From contig JABGUA010000010.1 of NCBI GenBank assembly GCA_018646825.1, forward strand, positions 1-21,637: 21,637 bases of DNA. The letters are read 5' to 3'. The position numbers were made by a program, and so were the translations under genes. Shown in pieces: positions 16,562-21,637 of the stretch. The notes under the pieces are model-generated. The model saw only the letters and a list, made by a program, of their open reading frames with translations. It had not been told where the DNA came from and searched no databases. How positions within the stretch are numbered: position 1 is the first letter of the stretch; every line of letters starts with the position of its first letter. The stretch is from Piscirickettsiaceae bacterium. GTDB taxonomy: Bacteria > Pseudomonadota > Gammaproteobacteria > Nitrosococcales > Methylophagaceae.

Positions 16562-16622
16562 CGTAATTAAATGCATTTCCTTTTAATCACGTAATTGGCT
16601 TTATAGCCGGGGAGTATGTGTC

Positions 16623-17141
16623 ATGGTTAAGCATTATTATGTTGCAGATGATCTTGATGACCTAGAGCAGGTTGAACAAGAACTCGAATCCATAGGTATC
16701 AAAGAGTCACAAATACACGTTCTTAGCGAAAGTGCCGCCGATGTAGAAAATCACCATTTGCACACGGTAAATTCATTCTTTCAACAAGACGTCGTTCACT
16801 CGGCAGAAGTAGGCGCAATCGTTGGCGTTGTTGGCGCACTGTTCATTTTAGCTCTCTCCCACTTTATGGGCTGGACACAAAGTGCCGCTGGTTGGTTACC
16901 ATTTGTATTTTTATCCTTAGTTGTCCTCGGTTTTAGCACCTGGGAAGGCGGTTTGATTGGCATACAAAAGCCAAACATTAACTACGCCCCCTTCCAAAAG
17001 CTACTTCATGAAGGCAAACATATACTGTTGGTTGACAGCAATAACCAACAAGAATCAGCTGTGAACAATGTCATCGGCTCTCACCCTCACATTCGTCATG
17101 CCGGTGTGAGCGCATCGAGATGGGGCGTTAAATTAGAATAA
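16623..17141 (+). CDS. Two-TM membrane protein of unknown function
   Basis: A 172-residue protein with a good ribosome site (GGGGAG, 8 bases before ATG). The N-terminal 55 residues look like a small alpha/beta cytoplasmic unit (KHYYVADDLDDLEQVEQELESIGIKESQIHVL), followed by a glycine-containing TM segment (about 62-82, VGAIVGVVGALFILALSHF) and a second TM segment (about 90-112). The C-terminal 60 residues form another possible alpha/beta unit (HILLVDSNNQQESAVNNVI). The layout recalls small membrane proteins of pseudomonads annotated as hypothetical or NAD/FAD-utilising, and the N-terminus recalls the general stress protein 17M-like fold, but I do not assign a function. It appears monocistronic, with its own promoter and a strong downstream hairpin. 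Confidence 0.75.
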   Translation: MVKHYYVADDLDDLEQVEQELESIGIKESQIHVLSESAADVENHHLHTVNSFFQQDVVHSAEVGAIVGVVGALFILALSHFMGWTQSAAGWLPFVFLSLVVLGFSTWEGGLIGIQKPNINYAPFQKLLHEGKHILLVDSNNQQESAVNNVIGSHPHIRHAGVSASRWGVKLE

Positions 17142-17157
17142 ACCACGACTGACGAAC

Positions 17158-17196
17158 ACCTCCAGTTATTAGCCTCAAAGTATAATAGCTGGAGGT
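17158..17196 (+). terminator. Strong 14-bp hairpin downstream of the two-TM gene
   Basis: ACCTCCAGTTATTA (17158-17171) pairs with TAATAGCTGGAGGT (17183-17196) over 14 pairs with one G-T wobble and an 11-base loop. It starts 16 bases after the stop. There is no T-run after it, so it may be a transcript-end stabiliser or a terminator of another type. Confidence 0.5.
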
Positions 17197-17208
17197 TGGT
17201 TAAGACGA

Positions 17209-17241
17209 CAGGGGTTTTGCCTGAAAACACCTGTTTTCAGG
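17209..17241. terminator. Overlapping alternative hairpins between convergent genes
   Basis: CCTGAAAACA (17220-17229) and TGTTTTCAGG (17232-17241) form a perfect 10-bp inverted repeat. The central segment can instead pair leftward: CAGGGGTTTT (17209-17218) with AAAACACCTG (17224-17233), 9 pairs and one G/A mismatch. The two folds exclude each other. It lies between the two-TM gene (+) and ycaO (-), a place for a bidirectional terminator. The rest of the gap (17242-17324) shows nothing recognisable. Confidence 0.4.
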
Positions 17242-17324
17242 GAAGGCATGACTCAGAATTCAGTGCTCGAGTTTACGGTCTTAAGCCCGCTTTCCAGAAA
17301 GATAACGCAATCAACAAGATAAAC

Positions 17325-19058
17325 CTAACTCATTTTTGCCTTCTGTAACTTTCCATAAGCAACTAACAAGCGATGGTGTTGTATAAAGCCTTCAAGCAAC
17401 AAACCTGGCACAGTTAAACCCTCAAACAAAGCCTCACCTTCAACCACAGCCAACGCCTTTGCCATTGTTTCCTGGCCATAAAGCAAAGCAAAGCCACTAA
17501 CATAGTCATCATAACCCCGCTCATGGTGCCATTTGATTTCTAATAAAGCTTTAACACAGCGATAGTGTTTAAGTCGCTGCTCCGTTAAGTCTTCCAAGGC
17601 TAAACACCAATCAACCCAATCTAATGCCGTTTCATCTTGCACGGCTAAACTTAACATAGCCTTAAGCTCTCCCAATCGAAGTTCAGCCCAAAGGCTATCA
17701 ACATCGGGTAACAGACCTATAAACTGGGCCACCAAAGTCTGATCATTATAGCCACCAGCTTCCAGCCCATCTAACAATGCCTGCCAATCAGCAGGGCCAG
17801 CGTCGCTAAGATTTAGTAACCCTTCACGGAACAATGCACCTTCATTATTGTTTTCCCACAACAATTCATCAACAGGGTAGATATCTGACATGCCAGGTAC
17901 CAATATTCGGCAAGCGGGCACACCGAGATGGTCAAAATCCGACTTATATATTTCAAAACCTTGCTGCTGAATTAATGACGTTAAATACAAAGCTTCTTCT
18001 TCTGTTGATCTATCAACATTCCAATCACAGAAAACATAATCAGACTTCTCGCGAAAAAAATCATTCGAAATATAACCACTGGAATCAATAAAGTGCATTT
18101 CCAAATTCTGCGGTGCAGCCACTTCCTCCAAATCAAAAATAGGCGGGTGAAAAACATCCATTTGATTCAACCTTCGACCTTGCAACAGTTCTGTCACTGT
18201 CCGTTCCAAAGCCACTTCAAAGCACGGGTGAGCACCAAAAGAAGCAAACACAGAGCCATCTTTAGGATTAATCAAAGTCACAGATATCACAGGAAAAACA
18301 CCACCCAATGAGGCATCAGCCACTTTAAGATAGTAGCCATAATCGACAATCGCCTGGATAGACTGCGCAATAGATGGAAAACGATCAATTACGGTCTGAG
18401 GGATATCAGGCAAACAAAGACCTTCTGAAATCACTTTGTGTTTGACGTAACGCTCTAAAATTTCTGACAAAGCCTGCACTTCAGCTTCATTATGGCTGTT
18501 ACCTGCTGACATCCCATTACTAACAAAAATATTGCCAATTACATTCACCGGGATAAAGACCCTTTCTTGGGTCGAGTGCTGTACGAAAGGCAAAGCACAA
18601 AGTCCTCGCTCTCCCGCACCTGAATTAAGTTCGAATAGCCGGGTAGAATCTAAATTTTGTTCTGGATCAAAATAGGCCCATAAGTCGTCATTCATTAACC
18701 CTTCCGGTCTAATATCCTCTTCAGTTTCAAACCATTTCTCATCCGGATAATGGACAAAAGGTTGCTGCGAAATAATATCGCCTAAGTAATAATCGGCAAA
18801 GAAATAGTTACAGCTTAGGCGTTCAAAAAACTCACCCAAAGCACTCGCTAAACAGGCCTTTTTAGAGCTCCCCTTACCATTGGTAAATAAAGCATGACAA
18901 TCCTTATCCCGAATATGAACCGAGTACACGCCTTCTACGGGGTTTAGCCAGGACACCTCTTCAATATCAAAACCAAGTAGCGCTAACTGCCCTTGCATAA
19001 AGACAATGCTTGACTCTAAGTCTCTATCTTTCCCTTTAATAAGCGTCTTTTCTACCAT
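17325..19058 (-). CDS. ycaO: YcaO, ribosomal protein S12 methylthiotransferase accessory protein
   Basis: A 577-residue protein that follows E. coli YcaO (586 aa) along its length. The ATG at 19058 is preferred over the GTG one codon upstream. Conserved blocks include GFDIEEVSWLNPVEGVYSVHI, FTNGKGSSKKACLASALGEF with FERLS, SNGMSAGNSHNEAEVQALSE with ILERYVKH (the Glu-rich ATP/Mg site), FASFGAHPCFEVALERTVTE with LLQGR, and HLGVPACRILVPGMSDIYP. The C-terminal third is helical and TPR-like, as in E. coli. E. coli YcaO assists RimO in beta-methylthiolation of Asp88 of S12. YcaO proteins in natural-product loci are cyclodehydratases, but there is no precursor peptide or partner enzyme here, so this is the housekeeping type. 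It is divergent from the phnA-like gene across 98 bases. Confidence 0.95.
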   Translation of the reverse strand: MVEKTLIKGKDRDLESSIVFMQGQLALLGFDIEEVSWLNPVEGVYSVHIRDKDCHALFTNGKGSSKKACLASALGEFFERLSCNYFFADYYLGDIISQQPFVHYPDEKWFETEEDIRPEGLMNDDLWAYFDPEQNLDSTRLFELNSGAGERGLCALPFVQHSTQERVFIPVNVIGNIFVSNGMSAGNSHNEAEVQALSEILERYVKHKVISEGLCLPDIPQTVIDRFPSIAQSIQAIVDYGYYLKVADASLGGVFPVISVTLINPKDGSVFASFGAHPCFEVALERTVTELLQGRRLNQMDVFHPPIFDLEEVAAPQNLEMHFIDSSGYISNDFFREKSDYVFCDWNVDRSTEEEALYLTSLIQQQGFEIYKSDFDHLGVPACRILVPGMSDIYPVDELLWENNNEGALFREGLLNLSDAGPADWQALLDGLEAGGYNDQTLVAQFIGLLPDVDSLWAELRLGELKAMLSLAVQDETALDWVDWCLALEDLTEQRLKHYRCVKALLEIKWHHERGYDDYVSGFALLYGQETMAKALAVVEGEALFEGLTVPGLLLEGFIQHHRLLVAYGKLQKAKMS

Positions 19059-19156
19059 CACTTCTTACCCGCAAAACAATCGCATATCATAGCACTGGCT
19101 CGCAGGCTTAACTATGAGACAATAGCGCCCCAAATTGGCGACAGACAGAGACCACG

Positions 19157-19732
19157 ATGGATATCGAACAAGCACTCATCACACGTAGCGAAAACAAATG
19201 CGAACTATGTAACAGCACAACAAACTTATCGGTGTATGAGGTCTTGGGGCCACAAGAAATAAGTTCAGAACAACAATCCACTCTAATCTGTGTCTCCTGC
19301 CGGCAGCAAATTGAAGGTGAACCCCCTTTGGATGAAAACCACTGGCGTTGCCTCAATGACAGCATGTGGAGCCCTGTTTCCGCAGTACAAGTCCTTGTCT
19401 ACCGCCAGCTAAAAGCTCTCTCCGCAACAGACTGGGCCTCCGACCTACTCGATATGCTCTATCTTGAGGATGAAACCTTAGCTTGGGCACAACAAGGAAT
19501 CGCCAACTCTGACGACAGCGAGAACCTATGCAAAGATAGTAATGGCATGACACTGACTGCTGGCGACACCATTACCTTGATCAAAGACTTGGTTGTCAAA
19601 GGTGCCAATTTCACCGCCAAACGTGGCACCACTGTTAAAAACATCAGCCTCACCGACAATCCAGAACATATCGAAGGCAAAGTGAATGGTACCCGTATCG
19701 TCTTGCTAAGCAAATTCCTTAAAAAGGCTTAA
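19157..19732 (+). CDS. PhnA (YjdM) family zinc-ribbon protein
   Basis: A 191-residue protein. The N-terminus has a four-Cys zinc ribbon: CELC near residues 15-18 and CVSC near 45-48. The C-terminal 65 residues are the PhnA/YjdM domain (DSNGMTLTAGDTITLIKDL, VKGANFTAKRGTTVKNI, HIEGKVNGTRIVLLSKFLKK). The middle is about 80 residues of helical linker, making this the longer form of the family (E. coli YjdM is about 110). Despite the name, a role in phosphonate use is not established; the family function is unclear. A small dyad CGCC/GGCG lies in the leader (19125-19140). The stop overlaps the end of the convergent hydrolase gene by 14 bases. Confidence 0.88.
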   Translation: MDIEQALITRSENKCELCNSTTNLSVYEVLGPQEISSEQQSTLICVSCRQQIEGEPPLDENHWRCLNDSMWSPVSAVQVLVYRQLKALSATDWASDLLDMLYLEDETLAWAQQGIANSDDSENLCKDSNGMTLTAGDTITLIKDLVVKGANFTAKRGTTVKNISLTDNPEHIEGKVNGTRIVLLSKFLKKA

Positions 19733-20639
19733 AACGATCTAAGTCATTGGCAAATAAAATTGGGCCTGAGTAAGTCTTTTTAATCTGTTGCTCAGCCTCC
19801 TTTTCATGACCTATTGTCCGTTTCATACGATGAGAAACAACTAGTTGTTTAACCATGGCTTTTTGGGCAATTTGGCCAATTTGTGACGGCGTCATATGTA
19901 AATGCGCTGCCACCCCTTTAGCTGTTTCTGGCACTGCATTGTGCATCACCAAGATATCGCTGTTTAAAGCCAGTTTTTCCAAGGTCTGATAATTATTATT
20001 CATATCACCTGAAAAAGTAATGGCGCATCCCGCCATATTAACTCGCCACGCAACAGCCGCAATTGGCCCATGATGTACGGGTATCGCACTTAAAATGATC
20101 TCCTTACCAATCGGGTAATAAGTCACTTCTTTTAAGCCTAAACCGACACTTTTTGTTTTCAGTTTAAATGCGCTATCTTGCTCAGAAACAACATAATTAG
20201 ATAAATAAGAAAACACACCTTCCTCACCAAATAAGCGAGACACAAACTGATCCACTGACGGCATTAGGTCATTACCTTCTGGTCCCAATATTGTGAGGTT
20301 TCGTTGGCGAGCAGTAAAGAAAGCCCCTTTCACAAAAGCAGGTAAATCAGCGCTATGATCAACATGTAAGTGGGTCAACATAACCACACTGACATCCTCT
20401 AGCTTAGCGCCAGACTGGCCAAAATTCACACTCGACCCTGGCCCAAGGTCAACCACGGCTCGGGCTTTACCATCTAACCAAACAAGGTAACTCGTCGAGG
20501 CGCGACCATCATCCAGTTCTGGCCCACCTGAACCGAGGACTTGTAGCTCAACCCGCTCTTTTTGGCAGGCTGAACTCGCCATTGCCGATTGTGATAATAC
20601 AAATGATAACGCCAGACCCGTTATGACCGTTTTAAACAT
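19719..20639 (-). CDS. Periplasmic metallo-beta-lactamase-fold hydrolase
   Basis: A 306-residue protein with a signal peptide (MFKTVITGLALSFVLSQSAMA, cleavage before SSACQ) and a ribosome site AGGAAAGG just upstream. The core is an MBL fold of the ribonuclease Z-like branch: LQVLGSGGPELDDGRASTSY, AVVDLGPG, the metal motif LTHLHVDHSADL (HxHxDH), a second His in IPVHHGPIAAVAWR, a metal Asp in ITFSGDMNNN, and a late His in LVVSHRMKR. All metal ligands appear present, so it should be an active zinc hydrolase. Export makes a tRNA-processing role unlikely; related secreted proteins are annotated as arylsulfatase- or phosphodiesterase-like. The substrate is unknown. Confidence 0.85.
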   Translation of the reverse strand: MFKTVITGLALSFVLSQSAMASSACQKERVELQVLGSGGPELDDGRASTSYLVWLDGKARAVVDLGPGSSVNFGQSGAKLEDVSVVMLTHLHVDHSADLPAFVKGAFFTARQRNLTILGPEGNDLMPSVDQFVSRLFGEEGVFSYLSNYVVSEQDSAFKLKTKSVGLGLKEVTYYPIGKEIILSAIPVHHGPIAAVAWRVNMAGCAITFSGDMNNNYQTLEKLALNSDILVMHNAVPETAKGVAAHLHMTPSQIGQIAQKAMVKQLVVSHRMKRTIGHEKEAEQQIKKTYSGPILFANDLDRFKPF

Positions 20640-20801
20640 ACCCTTTCCTATTCCAATAAAATTGATAATGTGAATTTATAGTAAGGCACTTTACCTTAAA
20701 AGCCCCGAAGTCAAGATAATTTAAGTGCACCTATTATAGATACACTGTAAGCTAGCATCCCTTCCCCCGTATTTATACCTATTAAATTGAGCACCAACGC
20801 T

Positions 20802-21637
20802 ATGCTTTTTACCGATCTGAGTTTGCCAGAGCCTATTCTCAAAGCCATCAAACAACAAGGCTATGACACACCGACACCTATTCAAGCCCAAGCTATCCCG
20901 GCCATCTTTGAAGGCAAAGACGTTATGGCGGCCGCACAAACGGGCACAGGTAAAACAGCTGGCTTCACTTTACCCTTGCTAGCGCGCCTATCAAAAGGTC
21001 AATTAGCAAAAAGTAATCAGGCCCGAGCACTCGTGCTCACGCCAACCCGTGAACTCGCCGCTCAAGTCCATGGCAGCGTGACAAATTATGGCCAATTCCT
21101 ACCGTTAAAATCCGCCGTGGTCTTCGGCGGCGTTAAAATTAATCCGCAAATGATGAAGCTACGCCGCGGCGTTGATGTCCTTGTTGCCACGCCAGGTCGC
21201 TTACTTGATTTATATAATCAAAATGCCGTTCGTTTTGACCAATTGGAAGTCTTGGTACTCGATGAAGCCGATCGCATGCTCGACATGGGCTTTATTAATG
21301 ACATTAAGAAAATCATAAAGTTTTTGCCTAAAAACCGCCAAAACTTACTCTTTTCGGCGACGTTCTCTCCAGAGATTCGCCAATTGGCCAAAGGCCTCGT
21401 TAACAATCCGGTTGAGATTTCTGTTAGCCCAAGAAACACCACCGTCAAATCCGTCGAACAATGGATTCACCCAGTCGATAAAAAACAAAAATCGTCACTC
21501 CTCTGCCATCTCATTAATGACAATCAATGGCATCAGGTTTTGGTCTTTTCTCGTACCAAACACGGCGCCAACAAACTGGTCAAACAACTCGAAGCGACCG
21601 GCCTCAAAGCCGCCGCCATTCACGGTAATAAAAGCCA
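20802..21637 (+). CDS. rhlE: DEAD-box ATP-dependent RNA helicase, RhlE-type (3' end outside window)
   Basis: The frame is open from ATG 20802 to the window end (about 278 residues). Motifs in order are the Q-motif (GYDTPTPIQAQAIP), motif I AAQTGTGKTAGFTLPLL, Ia TPTRELAAQV, Ib VATPGRLLDL, motif II LDEADRMLDMGF, and motif III LLFSATFSPEI. The second RecA domain has begun (VLVFSRTKHGANKLVKQLE). The N-terminus without extension and the motif details suit RhlE, which unwinds RNA in ribosome assembly or mRNA decay; the paralogues SrmB and DbpA are less likely. No strong ribosome site precedes the ATG. The 162-base gap to the divergent hydrolase gene is A/T-rich and probably holds both promoters, though none is clear. 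Confidence 0.93.
   Translation, partial: MLFTDLSLPEPILKAIKQQGYDTPTPIQAQAIPAIFEGKDVMAAAQTGTGKTAGFTLPLLARLSKGQLAKSNQARALVLTPTRELAAQVHGSVTNYGQFLPLKSAVVFGGVKINPQMMKLRRGVDVLVATPGRLLDLYNQNAVRFDQLEVLVLDEADRMLDMGFINDIKKIIKFLPKNRQNLLFSATFSPEIRQLAKGLVNNPVEISVSPRNTTVKSVEQWIHPVDKKQKSSLLCHLINDNQWHQVLVFSRTKHGANKLVKQLEATGLKAAAIHGNKS

Noticed and set aside
17325..19058. YcaO as part of a RiPP (azoline or thioamide) biosynthetic cluster
   Set aside because: It tracks E. coli YcaO along its whole length, and there is no precursor peptide, E1-like partner or TfuA gene nearby.
19157..19732. Phosphonate-utilisation locus because of the PhnA name
   Set aside because: No phn lyase, transporter or phosphonatase gene is present; the PhnA/YjdM family name does not establish phosphonate metabolism.

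Overview
The window looks like a chromosomal segment of a marine-type gammaproteobacterium with moderate G+C. Evidence for the class is a YcaO very close to the E. coli protein, TrkA, a SlyB-type lipoprotein, and a Pseudomonas-like pyrR-pyrB-pyrC' cluster with an inactive dihydroorotase homologue. The neighbourhood rsmB-DUF4390-ntrY-ntrX-trkA and the copper oxidase type would fit Thiotrichales/Methylophaga/Cycloclasticus-like bacteria, but this placement is inference only.

Bases 1-9779 hold ten tightly packed plus-strand genes: rsmB (5' end cut by the window), a secreted DUF4390 protein, an NtrY-like kinase, an NtrX-like regulator, trkA, yqgE (frameshifted), ruvX/yqgF, pyrR, pyrB and pyrC'. 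Most junctions are 4-base ATGA or GTGA overlaps, so translation is probably coupled. The block links rRNA methylation and maturation, an envelope or nitrogen/redox two-component system, potassium uptake and pyrimidine synthesis. Two members are degenerate by sequence: the NtrX AAA+ domain lacks the GAFTGA loop, and PyrC' lacks the dihydroorotase metal ligands.

Bases 9780-11141 carry a SlyB-like glycine-zipper lipoprotein gene, a hairpin, and a HAD-family gene. On the minus strand at 11143-13663 lie a copper-resistance multicopper oxidase with a C-terminal beta-barrel-like extension (CopA-CopB-like fusion) and a small secreted Cys/His protein. A tRNA-Asp(GTC) gene follows on the minus strand. 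Its upstream region contains a 15/16 match to the ParB-binding parS consensus.

Bases 14082-17141 carry a PAS-GAF-GGDEF-EAL cyclic-di-GMP protein, whose N-terminus is separated by an apparent one-base deletion, and a two-TM protein of unknown function with a good promoter. A hairpin cluster separates it from ycaO on the minus strand. The last part has a phnA-like zinc-ribbon gene (+), a periplasmic metallo-beta-lactamase-fold hydrolase (-), and the 5' part of an RhlE-type DEAD-box helicase (+), cut by the window end.

I saw no mobile element, CRISPR array, phage gene or toxin/defence cassette. The most notable items are the oxidase-barrel fusion with an altered copper-site motif, the degenerate NtrX, the parS-like site, and two apparent single-base deletions that break yqgE and the c-di-GMP gene.
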